DNA of 64,000 bases from Synechococcus sp. AG-679-B05 (GTDB taxonomy: Bacteria > Cyanobacteriota > Cyanobacteriia > PCC-6307 > Cyanobiaceae). The stretch's first letter is position 1; each line of letters begins with the position of its first letter. Location of the stretch: the NCBI GenBank assembly GCA_003210795.1, contig QCUJ01000004.1, positions 1 through 64,000 of the forward strand, given 5' to 3'. The position numbers and the translations under genes are program-made. The notes beneath the pieces were generated by a model, which was not told where the DNA came from, did not search any database, and saw nothing but the letters and a program-made list of their open reading frames with translations. Positions 40,489-49,294 of the stretch are shown piece by piece.

Positions 40489-40794
40489 TTAACTGCTAAT
40501 GTCTGAATATCTAGTTTGTCGACTCCCTTTTTTTGCCCAATAAGTCACTATATGTTCGCCTCCAGGTCTTGGTACGCTACAAGTAGCTCTTAGTATTTTA
40601 AATGATCTTTTCGGACCCATTGGCCAGTTACCTACGGCTTCTATTTTTCTAATTCTTCCTCCGATTGATTGTATACACACTTCAAACTTATCTAATTGAG
40701 TCTGGTCTACCGTTTCAAAAATAAAGTCTGTACCAACGCATATGAGATGCTGTGATCTGACCCATGTTTTTAATTGTTTTAGTTTGTCTTCCAT
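40489..40794 (-). CDS. cpeR: CpeR, phycoerythrin biogenesis factor
   Basis: 101 residues with LKTWVRSQHLICVGTDFIFE, FEVCIQSIGGRI, NWPMGPKRSFKILRA and YWAKKGSRQTRYSDIS, which match CpeR. CpeR was first described as an activator of phycoerythrin genes and later as a helper of the CpeY lyase. It overlaps cpeT by 16 bases, forming a cpeS-cpeT-cpeR unit. Confidence 0.9.
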   Translation of the reverse strand: MEDKLKQLKTWVRSQHLICVGTDFIFETVDQTQLDKFEVCIQSIGGRIRKIEAVGNWPMGPKRSFKILRATCSVPRPGGEHIVTYWAKKGSRQTRYSDISS

Positions 40795-41414
40795 TCTTCA
40801 ATTTTTCCTTCATTAAATTGCTCTGCTTTTATTTGATCAGAGTAGCTTGCAATTCTTTTGAAGACTAGTTTTCCATGCTCGGAGCCCCATACTTGCTGAT
40901 CATTTTTGGGATCGTAGCCACGGTCTCGACTTATCCATTGATGTTTATTGACTTCGACTTCGCTAACAAGATAAGTTATTTTTCCATCTCTTGGAACTAA
41001 ACATTTTTTACCAGGCTCAACTTTGCCAGTATAATTACCTGGCAAGTTTTCTCGAAAGTGCATTGAACATCCACACCTTTGCGTAAGAGTATCTTTGTTT
41101 AGATGTTTGAGCAGATCTGGATTTTTACCTGCCCCCGCAATGCGTTTAGCATTGTCAAAGCCGTAGTTGTTAACAATAAAGATGTCATCTGAGATTTCAA
41201 GACTATGTACTCCTTGTCTGTAGGGTTCCCATGGAGCAAATTCATAAATTTGTTCTGAATAAAAGCCTATACCATTGAATATTTCCCATGGAAGAGGCCT
41301 GAAATATATATGTATGCGAGCAAAATCTTTTGGATTATCCTGTGACTGCTCAATATTATCATAACAACCAGCCAATATTTTCGCAAAATTCACCATTTCC
41401 TGAGTTGTTTTCAT
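40779..41414 (-). CDS. cpeT: CpeT bilin lyase
   Basis: 211 residues of the CpcT/CpeT family: LAGCYDNIEQSQDNP, HIYFRPLPW, YSEQIYEFAPWEPYRQG, CGCSMHFRENLPGNYTG, VEPGKKCLVPRDGK and SRDRGYDPKNDQQ. CpeT attaches phycoerythrobilin at the last cysteine (159/165) of phycoerythrin beta. It starts five bases after cpeS. Confidence 0.92.
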   Translation of the reverse strand: MKTTQEMVNFAKILAGCYDNIEQSQDNPKDFARIHIYFRPLPWEIFNGIGFYSEQIYEFAPWEPYRQGVHSLEISDDIFIVNNYGFDNAKRIAGAGKNPDLLKHLNKDTLTQRCGCSMHFRENLPGNYTGKVEPGKKCLVPRDGKITYLVSEVEVNKHQWISRDRGYDPKNDQQVWGSEHGKLVFKRIASYSDQIKAEQFNEGKIEEWKTN

Positions 41415-41419
41415 TTTGT

Positions 41420-41995
41420 CTACAGGCTAATTATTTTAACTTCTGAAGCAAATGATGTCTGTAGTATTCCACTGCCTTCTGAGGTTTTTAAAATGGAGGA
41501 TCTACATCTTACGTTCTCACTGACAAACCATATCCTTTCTTCTGCAATTGATTGTTCATAATGTGTTTTTAGGACCAATGTCCCATCGCTCGAAAATTGA
41601 TAGTTTGACTGTGCTATCTGTGACTCGACATAGCCTATGCTACGTATTAACAAACCACTTTCATCATCTCTTTTAAGTGGAATAATTATACAATTTCCCG
41701 AAGAGACTTCTGATGGATCGTCTGGTTCCCAGTCGCTCTCCGCAGACCAGCTCATTTTAAATGGTTGAATAAACGTATGTACTTCAGCCTCATTTTTTTT
41801 GTAATTTTGGTATAACTCATTAACCCCTTTTTCATTTTTATCAATTTTTTTAATCGTTATTTCACTAAGCACTTCTTCGAATTGTTGAAATGCAAGTGAA
41901 TGACCCGATCTCATTGATCTCCAGGATCCTTCGCTTTGAGCAATGAATTGCTCAATTGTCATTGATTGACTATCTGAAATCGGTTTTACGCTCAT
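41420..41995 (-). CDS. cpeS: CpeS bilin lyase
   Basis: 191 residues of the S/U clan with MTIEQFIAQSEGSWRSMRSG, HSLAFQQFEEVLSEI, FKMSWSAESDWEP, LIRSIGYVESQIAQSNY and ERIWFVSENVRCRSS. CpeS attaches phycoerythrobilin at Cys82 of phycoerythrin beta. The N-terminal 11 residues precede the usual start (M12), so the start may be at the inner ATG. A small upstream ORF overlaps its beginning. Confidence 0.9.
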   Translation of the reverse strand: MSVKPISDSQSMTIEQFIAQSEGSWRSMRSGHSLAFQQFEEVLSEITIKKIDKNEKGVNELYQNYKKNEAEVHTFIQPFKMSWSAESDWEPDDPSEVSSGNCIIIPLKRDDESGLLIRSIGYVESQIAQSNYQFSSDGTLVLKTHYEQSIAEERIWFVSENVRCRSSILKTSEGSGILQTSFASEVKIISL

Positions 41996-42134
41996 CCAGC
42001 TTTGAACGGTTTATCTGAATCATATTAACCATAGAATCGACCATCAGGGAAACCGCCATTGGCGTTGACGAGACAGACTGTTCAAATTCTGTTTGATTGT
42101 CTTGATTTTTTGGACTTGAACGATAGATTGGCAT
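41970..42134 (-). CDS. Possible small ORF between cpeE and cpeS
   Basis: 54 codons from ATG 42134 (MPIYRSSPKNQDNQ), or 71 from ATG 42185, overlapping the cpeS start by 26 bases. The protein has a mildly hydrophobic middle (TPMAVSLMVDSMVNMIQ) and no known domain. No clear Shine-Dalgarno is seen, and a TCTCAC-GTA-GTGAGA hairpin lies just upstream. It fills an otherwise long gap in a dense operon, which is the main reason to list it. Confidence 0.35.
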   Translation of the reverse strand: MPIYRSSPKNQDNQTEFEQSVSSTPMAVSLMVDSMVNMIQINRSKLDERKTDFR

Positions 42135-42224
42135 TACTAATAATCTGAAGGTTTTAGATTGTTGTTTTGATTGTCTAGTTATCATCTCACGTAGTGAGAA
42201 TTCCTAGGCTTTAAAGCGTAAAAA

Positions 42225-42959
42225 TTAAATTTTTGAAATAGAAACGATTTTGCCGCCTTGGGACAGGATCGTTTTAATTGTCGCAGACATTGATGTTTGA
42301 GCTATGACTGAACGCTGCTCAACGCGACGATTAGCACCTACCTGGCGATTTGATGTCCAACAAATTGTGATTTTATTGGAGAAGCCAACACCTTTTCGTT
42401 CAACCGTTGCTGGCGCACTATCCATACAAAGACTTTTCAGAAGCTTGGAATCCTTGGATGCATTATCATAACCAGCAAAACCTGCATCTAATGCATTAGA
42501 TCTTGCGTAGTTTAATGTTTTCCCACCAATCATGCTTTCGTTGGCCCGATTATAAGGGACTTTGTCAACACCAAAGGCGGCATAGTATTCGTCAGAATAT
42601 GTATAGCTTGTTATTTCTGCTTCATATCCTTCTTCCTGAAGAAGCCTTACATGACTCATCAGTTCAGCTTGGTTATGTGGTGGCCTTCCTAAAAGATGTT
42701 TGAAATTTAATTCAACAAACCTGTAGGGGTTATTCGTTTCTAGAAATAATTTTTTGTAGGTATCGGATTGAGCCATTGCCGTGACAAGGTCTTGTACTGA
42801 CAAGTCACCATTCATAAACAGAGCTTCAATAGATGGATTCTTGTCCAGCTCCATCAAGTGTTTATTGCCGAAGACTTGCTTGTAGGCTTGATTGATGACA
42901 TCAGCCGAATGACTGATGTCTACATTGGCTTTTGACGAAAGAGTTGTGATTTGAGACAT
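42225..42959 (-). CDS. cpeE: Phycoerythrin I rod linker CpeE
   Basis: 244 residues. Rod linker domain near 20-150 (NQAYKQVFGNKHLMELDKN, YRFVELNFKHLLGRPPHNQ, EYYAAFGVDKVPYNRAN) plus a C-terminal CpcD-type domain (NKITICWTSNRQ ... SQGGKIVSISKI). This two-domain layout fits CpeE, which joins phycoerythrin I discs. It is preceded by a terminator after mpeD. Confidence 0.85.
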   Translation of the reverse strand: MSQITTLSSKANVDISHSADVINQAYKQVFGNKHLMELDKNPSIEALFMNGDLSVQDLVTAMAQSDTYKKLFLETNNPYRFVELNFKHLLGRPPHNQAELMSHVRLLQEEGYEAEITSYTYSDEYYAAFGVDKVPYNRANESMIGGKTLNYARSNALDAGFAGYDNASKDSKLLKSLCMDSAPATVERKGVGFSNKITICWTSNRQVGANRRVEQRSVIAQTSMSATIKTILSQGGKIVSISKI

Positions 42960-42981
42960 TGGTTTTTTGTTATGTATGCAA

Positions 42982-43007
42982 AAAATAGGGGTCGTATTTG
43001 CGACCCC
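42982..43007 (-). terminator. Rho-independent terminator after mpeD
   Basis: On the minus strand GGGGTCG and CGACCCC form a 7-bp stem with a six-base loop, followed by TATTTTTT. It lies between mpeD and cpeE. Confidence 0.85.
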
Positions 43008-43028
43008 AATTATTTAGTGATTTATTGG

Positions 43029-44678
43029 TTACATCACTTCTGTAATTGACGTGATTGTGCCACCCCGAGCATGAATGTATTTCATTTGGCTGGACATATC
43101 TTTGCCAGAAACAAGGTATGTGTTGCCTGCTGTTCTTTGTCGTGTTCTTGCTGACTGAGTCGATACAGTGATTCGGAATCGCTTCGTTGTTTGATCTGCC
43201 GATCCCGATTGAGTACCTGTACGATTAATTCTGGTTGATGTTTTGCTCCATCCACTGGGCACACTATTTGTAGCCACCGATCTCACGAGGCTGGATCCGG
43301 TCAGTACGGTATCGCTTGCAGCGAAGCCTTCTGCCAAGCTGAGATGTCTGTTGAACGATACCTGAGCTCGACCATTTTCGCTAAGGATGCGAGCATAAGG
43401 AACAGTATCCTCTCCATAAACATTTTGATATTCACTACTATCTACATAGCTGCTGATTTCAGCCTCATACCCACCTTCTGCCAAGATCTTGGTGTGTTCA
43501 CTGATTTCTGCCTGAGATTGAGGCGCTCTACCGAGAAAATGTTTGAAATTCAGTTCAATGAATCGATACGGCGCATTGCTTTCAAAGAATCTTCTCTTGT
43601 ATTCGGCAGACAGTCCGATGGCACGAACCAGTTCTCTTGTGCTTAAAAATCCTTCTGCATACTTGCTTTCTGCACTGATAGCCCTTTCAAATTCCATCAG
43701 ATGGGGGTTGCCCATCACGTGCTTGTAGGTTGCGCGGATTAGAGCATTGATTTGATCCGCTGTATCACCAGGGCAGCGTTGGTATTTTTCCTGCTCTCTT
43801 TGCGCTAATCCGAATGTTACATATGTATCGCCTCTCAGTGGGCCAGAATCTTTCCCACTTGTAACACCAGGTGCTTTTGCAGCGAATTTTGTTGAGGTAA
43901 TACTTGCTTGTGTTGGTGCAAAGCTGAAGGCTTGGCTTGGAACACTAATTCTTGGGGCAACACCACTAGCAAGGTTTCTTGTTAGTGCTGGGCTACCACC
44001 CCTCGCACTATCACTTCCTGCAAAGCTTCTGGAAAGAGCTGCCAACAGCGGAAATGCCGCTGTTGATAGGTCAGCTGGAGAATTCCAAGAGCGTGCGTAT
44101 GGAACAACATCGCTCCCAAAAACTTCTAAGTACTCTGCGGAGTCGACAATGCTGTCAACGACTGTGTCATATCCACTGGATGACAAGAGCTCAATCTTTT
44201 TGGAAACCTCACCCTGATTCTCTGGTGCGCGACCCAGCAAGTGCTTGAAATTCATTTCAATGCCGCGTTGAGGGGCAACACTTTCAAAGAATCTCTTCTT
44301 GTAAAAACTTGATTTGGCAAGCCCTTTAACGAATTCCCTTACTGTTAAGCGACCATCTTTTAGTTGAGCTTCTAGTTCTGTGCAACGCTCGAAATCCATC
44401 ACATGAGCATTACCAAAGACTTGTCGGTATGCAGCATTGATCGTTGTCGCAAGCGCAGAAGCGTCATCAGGGCTGTAGCACTCACTTGTCACCCTATGGG
44501 GACAGTCGCTGTGGGATCGTGGCCCCACACCAATCGCCATTTGGTCACAGGATTGCTTTAAAAATTCTCCGGGTGTTAAAGCTGCCTTTTTCTCCTTTTT
44601 ACCTTTATGTTGAAACTGAACTGGTTGATCCCATTTCTTTGTCGCACCGAACACTTGAACTTGCTGATTGTTAGACAT
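43029..44678 (-). CDS. mpeD: Two-domain phycoerythrin linker MpeD
   Basis: 549 residues. Residues 35-200 resemble MpeC, including Cys44 in FLKQSCDQMAIGVGPR at the place of the MpeC bilin cysteine. A second rod linker domain near 305-450 resembles CpeE (ATYKHVMGNPHLMEFERA, YRFIELNFKHFLGRAPQSQ). A CpcD-type domain ends the protein (KRFRITVST ... HARGGTITSITEV). A hybrid of phycoerythrin II and I linkers fits the junction of PEI and PEII discs. The name follows marine Synechococcus usage and is less certain than the domain reading. Confidence 0.8.
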   Translation of the reverse strand: MSNNQQVQVFGATKKWDQPVQFQHKGKKEKKAALTPGEFLKQSCDQMAIGVGPRSHSDCPHRVTSECYSPDDASALATTINAAYRQVFGNAHVMDFERCTELEAQLKDGRLTVREFVKGLAKSSFYKKRFFESVAPQRGIEMNFKHLLGRAPENQGEVSKKIELLSSSGYDTVVDSIVDSAEYLEVFGSDVVPYARSWNSPADLSTAAFPLLAALSRSFAGSDSARGGSPALTRNLASGVAPRISVPSQAFSFAPTQASITSTKFAAKAPGVTSGKDSGPLRGDTYVTFGLAQREQEKYQRCPGDTADQINALIRATYKHVMGNPHLMEFERAISAESKYAEGFLSTRELVRAIGLSAEYKRRFFESNAPYRFIELNFKHFLGRAPQSQAEISEHTKILAEGGYEAEISSYVDSSEYQNVYGEDTVPYARILSENGRAQVSFNRHLSLAEGFAASDTVLTGSSLVRSVATNSVPSGWSKTSTRINRTGTQSGSADQTTKRFRITVSTQSARTRQRTAGNTYLVSGKDMSSQMKYIHARGGTITSITEVM

Positions 44679-44720
44679 TTGTTGAGTAAATTGAGTTGAG
44701 TAAGTTGTTGAATCGAAAAA

Positions 44721-45605
44721 TTAGTTCACAGGAGTGATGCTTGCTATTTTTCCACCTTCCTTGTGAATTCTTTTGAATTGTTCGGAAAGTTTATCAAATG
44801 GAACGTAGAAGATTCTATTACTTCTTGTGTATCTAGAAATTCTACGAACATTGTTTGCGCTGTAGGCAGTGACTTCGACTCGGTATGTAATTCCTTGCTC
44901 TCCAGCACCCACGCCCAATCTTGCTGGTGCATCCTGCAAGTTTGTTGCTGGTCGGAAGCTCCATCCCTGGGTTTCAGTGGATGATGGTGGAATGACAGCT
45001 AATGGTTTGTTTTGGTAAACAGCACCACCTAATTTGCTCTTGATACCTGAAAGATCACCTTTAAGGCTGCTGCTGCTATTACCTCGAAGTAGCTGAAAAC
45101 TCCAGGTAAATTCCTGCATTGTTCCGCAGCTTTCTGTCTTCCATCCTCTTTGGTATGGAACCACCCATTCACCAAAGTAATTTTGATATTCTTCGGAATC
45201 GAGGAAGCTATCAATATCAGCTTCATAGCCTTGGCTATCGAGTCTTTCTGAATGAGCTCTCATTTCTTCAAAATCTACGGGAGCTCTTCCAAGTAGATGT
45301 CTGAACGTCAATTCAATGTATCGATATCTGGCACAACTCTCAAAAAATCTGCTTCGATAAAGGTCGCTTTTTGCCAATCTCCTAATGAACTCTCTGACAC
45401 TGATCTCTCCCAGTTTGAACTGAGACTCTGAGACAATTTGTCGCTCGCTGTCCATGACGTAAGCGTTACCAAGAACTTGCTTGTACAAAGAGCGAATGAT
45501 TTCCTCTTTGTTGGCGTCAGTTGCTCCTGGCAAGAGTTCGACAGGTGCTTCGCTGTCCTGAGAGAAGCGTTCGACCCCAAGTAGCGAGGCAGGACCGAAG
45601 GGCAT
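44721..45605 (-). CDS. cpeC: Phycoerythrin I-phycocyanin rod linker CpeC
   Basis: 294 residues beginning MPFGPASLLGVERFSQ, the start shared by CpcC/CpeC linkers. A rod linker domain (RSLYKQVLGNAYVMDSERQ, YRYIELTFRHLLGRAPVDF, YQNYFGEWVVPYQRG) is followed by a CpcD-type domain (GITYRVEVTAYSAN ... HKEGGKIASITPVN). It is expected to join phycoerythrin I to phycocyanin. It lies 42 bases upstream of mpeD in the same direction. Confidence 0.87.
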   Translation of the reverse strand: MPFGPASLLGVERFSQDSEAPVELLPGATDANKEEIIRSLYKQVLGNAYVMDSERQIVSESQFKLGEISVREFIRRLAKSDLYRSRFFESCARYRYIELTFRHLLGRAPVDFEEMRAHSERLDSQGYEADIDSFLDSEEYQNYFGEWVVPYQRGWKTESCGTMQEFTWSFQLLRGNSSSSLKGDLSGIKSKLGGAVYQNKPLAVIPPSSTETQGWSFRPATNLQDAPARLGVGAGEQGITYRVEVTAYSANNVRRISRYTRSNRIFYVPFDKLSEQFKRIHKEGGKIASITPVN

Positions 45606-45801
45606 GGATGAACTCGCGTTTCGCCTTGCAATGATCGTCTAGATGGCTTGGGGCCAACCGCTTTCTTTATAAACCTCAATCAATTGTGTTCATATGTTGC
45701 CTGTCGTGCGCTATGCATTGAATTGCGGCTGTCTGGCGTGCAACAACTGCGACTTTGTATGCAGCTTTGTAAACAATCTTTCTTCTGCTCTCCTCGCCGT
45801 G

Positions 45802-46494
45802 TTAAATGAGGGATTCAAGGCTGGTGCGTGTTGTTGACCTGGTCAATGGGTTCCAGCAATCCAGCTCGGCACTCGGACGGTTCAAGAGATGTTGAACTTG
45901 CTCTTCCAATCCTGTGCATAAAGTGAAATCAGCACCTTTGATCGATTCAACATTCTCTAAGTTTGCTCCTTGAAGATTTGCTCCCCTGAGATCTGTCATA
46001 TTCAACTCACTAGTTCCAAATCGTGTATCTCGGCACATTGCTCCTCTCATAATGGCTGATCGGAGATCTGCACCAGCCAGTGAAACACCATCCAGCAGTG
46101 CTCCTGACAGGTCACTTCCACTTAGGTAGGCGCCCATCAAGGACGATCTTCTTAGGTCCATTTCCCTTAAGTCAGTGCCGTTGAGATAGGCACCATTGAG
46201 CTTTGCCCCCGGACCAATTGCTCCACTTATCGATATATCGAATTCATCAGGGAATTTTGTATCACTATCGTATTTCGCTAAACGTAAATCTGCTTCATTT
46301 AACTGGCATAGTGACAAATCGGATCCCCGTAGATCACATCTACAGAGTTTTGCTTTCGTGAGATTGAGCTTGCCTAATTTAATCCTTCTCCAATCTGCAC
46401 CTCTCGCATCAACGATTCCGGCTTCCAGTTGCTCTGGACTAGTCTCTTCTGGTTTTTTCCATTGACTTAAATCAAGGACTTCTGATACCGCCAT
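45802..46494 (-). CDS. Pentapeptide-repeat protein of the rod locus
   Basis: 230 residues. A(D/N)LxG-type pentapeptides run from about 45 to 190 (LNLTKAKLCRCDLRGSDLSL, AYLNGTDLREMDLRRSSLMG, TDLRGANLQGANLENV), which should form a right-handed quadrilateral beta-helix. The first 25 residues are unrelated. The role is unknown. It starts nine bases after cpcL and is probably cotranscribed with it. Confidence 0.8.
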   Translation of the reverse strand: MAVSEVLDLSQWKKPEETSPEQLEAGIVDARGADWRRIKLGKLNLTKAKLCRCDLRGSDLSLCQLNEADLRLAKYDSDTKFPDEFDISISGAIGPGAKLNGAYLNGTDLREMDLRRSSLMGAYLSGSDLSGALLDGVSLAGADLRSAIMRGAMCRDTRFGTSELNMTDLRGANLQGANLENVESIKGADFTLCTGLEEQVQHLLNRPSAELDCWNPLTRSTTRTSLESLI

Positions 46495-46503
46495 ACTGGT
46501 TTC

Positions 46504-47268
46504 TTAAGTTCTGAGCATTGATACTGCAATTGTAATCAATAGACGTGTGATTTCGATACCTCCAGCAACGATGAGAGCAAGCCAAAGCCTTAGTGCAAAT
46601 GTTGGGACCTTTCCATTCACCCAATTGGCAGATATTTCTGTAGGTGTTTCCATGGCAAGTTTCCCTTGTGCAGAGGGAGCTCGCATTTGTAGTGAGTCAC
46701 GCCAGTCTATTCCATAGCGTGGATATTTTTGATAAATTGGCAATTCACCAATACTTTTCCCTGGCAGTATTCTTGAACGTTGTTGTGGTACGAGGTCGTA
46801 ACCAAAGCTTTCCATGTATTCATTGCTTTCCAGTATCTCGTCCACAAATCGTGTGAATCCTTTCTCTCCTATTAACACGGCCCATGACCTTCTTTCCGCA
46901 TCGCCGTGGACTGGTCTGCCTAATACACGCCCAACGACCTGGTCCACCATTCTGTAGTTGGAACTGCATTGGTAGTAACCCTGTTGAAACCTCTCAGAGA
47001 GAAGTAATCCCCGAATAAAGTCTCGAACGGTAATGTTATTACTTCTGAGCTGTGATTCGAGATTCGGGTCTCTATCACACCTCATTGCGTGAAAGTAAAT
47101 CTGCCGATATGCCCGTTCGATTAATTCATCGACGGTCGTTCTGACCCCATCGCCACCTGCCGCTATGGATCCAATGTTCTGTGTCTGGATCGTGCTGTTA
47201 TCACCCGCCAGATCTGTTACACGGGAATTTTGAGTTGATAGCGGGTGTTCAAGTAGCGGGATTCCCAT
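46504..47268 (-). CDS. cpcL: Membrane-anchored rod linker CpcL (CpcG2)
   Basis: 254 residues. A CpcG-type linker domain (MGIPLLEHPLSTQNSRV, IERAYRQIYFHAMRCDRDP, YRMVDQVVGRVLGRPV, YGIDWRDSLQMR) is followed by a C-terminal hydrophobic helix at about 227-252 (RLWLALIVAGGIEITRLLI). That tail defines CpcL, which ties core-less rods to the thylakoid near photosystem I, as opposed to CpcG1, which docks on the core. Confidence 0.9.
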   Translation of the reverse strand: MGIPLLEHPLSTQNSRVTDLAGDNSTIQTQNIGSIAAGGDGVRTTVDELIERAYRQIYFHAMRCDRDPNLESQLRSNNITVRDFIRGLLLSERFQQGYYQCSSNYRMVDQVVGRVLGRPVHGDAERRSWAVLIGEKGFTRFVDEILESNEYMESFGYDLVPQQRSRILPGKSIGELPIYQKYPRYGIDWRDSLQMRAPSAQGKLAMETPTEISANWVNGKVPTFALRLWLALIVAGGIEITRLLITIAVSMLRT

Positions 47269-47337
47269 GCGTGATTTCTGAGTATATGTACCTTATTCTA
47301 ACTTTCTGGAATTTCGCTTGTGCCTTGATGGGTCTTA

Positions 47338-47937
47338 TCAGGTCTTAACAGCAGCTATATTAAGCTCTTGCATGAGATGCTCAAAAATATTTGTCAGTTG
47401 TGCTTTACCCTTGGCAGTTCCCACCACCTCTAGTGTCAAAATTTCCAGGTATCTGAGAGCTGTGCTTAGCCCGCTCATGGGAACACCCATTTTTTTATAG
47501 AGTTCTCTTAGTGCAGCCATTCCTTTCGGGTTGGTGAATTTTGTTCTGTTGCATGCATAGGCATAATTAATAACTCGAAGAAATTGCCAGCAATCACTCC
47601 AGCAGGCTTCTGCGCGTTCAGGTGGATAAAGTGCTCCTCCTGGCTTTACTAGATCAGGCTGTTCCTCCAGCAGTTCCTTTTTTGATGCTGTGACCAGATC
47701 TTTTGATTTGGTTTGAATCAATGATATATCTCTTGTACTTGTTCCTGAGATTTTGCAAATCTTTCTGATCTCCTCTTGCGTCAAATGTCTTTTCTCTTTG
47801 TCGGCGTTTTTTATGGCTGTTCTTACTTGAAAGTCCAGAGTTAGATCATTACTCAATTCTTGAACTTTGGCTATTTTAATTAATTCATTGATTGCCGCAT
47901 TTTTTTTATTCATGCAATTATTCAACTTTTCATTCAT
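47338..47937 (-). CDS. aplA: AplA, allophycocyanin-like phycobiliprotein
   Basis: 199 residues, a divergent phycobiliprotein. PDLVKPGGALYPPERAEACW aligns with the chromophore helix of phycocyanin beta, placing Cys112 at the Cys82 position, with Cys116 four residues on; WQFLRVINYAYACN and KKMGVPMSGLSTALRYLE continue the fold. AplA is not a main rod component in other cyanobacteria and its role is unsettled. It is divergent from mpeE across a 400-base gap. Confidence 0.8.
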   Translation of the reverse strand: MNEKLNNCMNKKNAAINELIKIAKVQELSNDLTLDFQVRTAIKNADKEKRHLTQEEIRKICKISGTSTRDISLIQTKSKDLVTASKKELLEEQPDLVKPGGALYPPERAEACWSDCWQFLRVINYAYACNRTKFTNPKGMAALRELYKKMGVPMSGLSTALRYLEILTLEVVGTAKGKAQLTNIFEHLMQELNIAAVKT

Positions 47938-48337
47938 TAATCTACGCCCTTTGTTCGTTCGTTATCTGCTTGGTTTTATTTCTTTACTTTTGCCTGCTCG
48001 CATTTTTTGGCGCCGTTGGATTTGGCTATGCGGCTGACAATTATTATCAACTTGCTCTCGTTTCTTGTCATCGGGACCTTTGGTTCTATGGAATGCTTCT
48101 GTGCTGTGCAGCGTATCCATCTTATCTTCTGTGGTTTTTTATTTTTACATGATCGCTAGTTCTTTTATTTGATCCTCTTAGTTGCTTTTTGCTATATCTT
48201 TTCTCTTTTTCAGCGCCGTATTCTGTTCGTTGAGCCTCTTTGGAATGCTAGAGCTCTGGGTCGTGCTTGAACTATTGCAAAGATTTTTCTCGTAATCTCA
48301 TAATCCACTGTATTTTCTCCATATTCACATCTTTTTT
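47938..48337. other. 400-base divergent intergenic region, aplA/mpeE
   Basis: It must hold the promoters of aplA and mpeE. It also holds a plus-strand ORF (47970-48152 from a TTG, about 60 codons) coding two hydrophobic stretches (LFLYFCLLAFFGAVGFGYA and YGMLLCCAAYPSYLLWFFI). T-rich DNA gives hydrophobic codons by chance, so this is listed as a candidate only. No terminator is seen. Confidence 0.35.
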
Positions 48338-49195
48338 ATGCCAGCCCTTAAGTACAAGAGAGACTTCACCCATCAGCAAACAGTTTCTTTTGCGCACTCC
48401 AATTCTGTTGATGCGGCTAAAGGATCTGCTTCTTTCAAGTCAAGGGCTGCTGCTACGCCTGCTGAGTTTAAGCAAAATCAATGTGCATCAATGGGCATTG
48501 GGATCGGCCCGCGTCTTCACGAGGTTTGCCCCTTCTCGGCCGTTAATCATTCCTATGCCGCTGTAGGTGAGTCATCTCTCGAGCTTGCAATTTCTTCTGC
48601 CTACAAACAGGTCTTTGGCAATATCAGTATTAATGACAGCCAACGGCTGACATCTTTGGAGGCTTTCTTGAGGGACGGCCGCATCAAGGTTCAAGGATTT
48701 ATGGCTGGATTGGTTAAGTCTGAGTTGTATAAGTCTAAGTTCTTCCATTCTGTTTCACCTATTCGTGGTATCGAACTCACCACCAAGCATTTGCTCGGAC
48801 GTCCTCTTATCGATCAGGTTGAAATCGGAGCTTCTGTGAAGTTTATTGCGGATCATGGGTTTGATGCCTTTGTTGATTCTTTGGTGACTTCCGAGGAATA
48901 TCTCGAAACTTTTGGCACTGATACGGTTCCTTACCTGCGTGCATTTAAATCAGAGGCCAGAGCTTCATGCTCAACATTCCTTGGCATGGCAGAGGTTACG
49001 CCAGCTAACGCTGGTTCCGAAAATGCCATGGGTGGCATGAGCCTGCTTGTTTCTTACCTCAATAAGGGTGTCAAGCTGCGTGCTCCCGCTTTTGTTTCGG
49101 ACTCCGGTCCTTTCACTTACACAAGAGCTGTTGGTGATGCTCGTAACGCAGCATTCCAGCGTATGTACGGTGGAAAGTTCAGCTACGGCAATTGA
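48338..49195 (+). CDS. mpeE: Phycoerythrin II gamma-type linker, MpeC paralogue (MpeE)
   Basis: 285 residues, collinear with MpeC. Cys49 (FKQNQCASMGIGIGPR) matches the MpeC phycourobilin site. A single rod linker domain follows (SSAYKQVFGNISINDSQ, FMAGLVKSELYKSKFF, GIELTTKHLLGRPL, EYLETFGTDTVPYLR), with no CpcD domain. It should bind bilin and join distal phycoerythrin II discs. The exact letter (mpeE versus mpeF/G/H) is uncertain. Confidence 0.82.
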   Translation: MPALKYKRDFTHQQTVSFAHSNSVDAAKGSASFKSRAAATPAEFKQNQCASMGIGIGPRLHEVCPFSAVNHSYAAVGESSLELAISSAYKQVFGNISINDSQRLTSLEAFLRDGRIKVQGFMAGLVKSELYKSKFFHSVSPIRGIELTTKHLLGRPLIDQVEIGASVKFIADHGFDAFVDSLVTSEEYLETFGTDTVPYLRAFKSEARASCSTFLGMAEVTPANAGSENAMGGMSLLVSYLNKGVKLRAPAFVSDSGPFTYTRAVGDARNAAFQRMYGGKFSYGN

Positions 49196-49215
49196 TCTTC
49201 TCTGAATGATTTCTT

Positions 49216-49245
49216 GGGGGTTGGCTTAGGCCAGCCCCCTTTTTT
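49216..49245 (+). terminator. Rho-independent terminator after mpeE
   Basis: GGGGGTTGGC and GCCAGCCCCC pair with one mismatch around a TTAG loop, followed by six T. It starts 20 bases after the mpeE stop. Confidence 0.93.
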
Positions 49246-49294
49246 GTCTATTTACCAATCATTCCATTATTTGCACTTTTCTTAGTTCTGTTTG

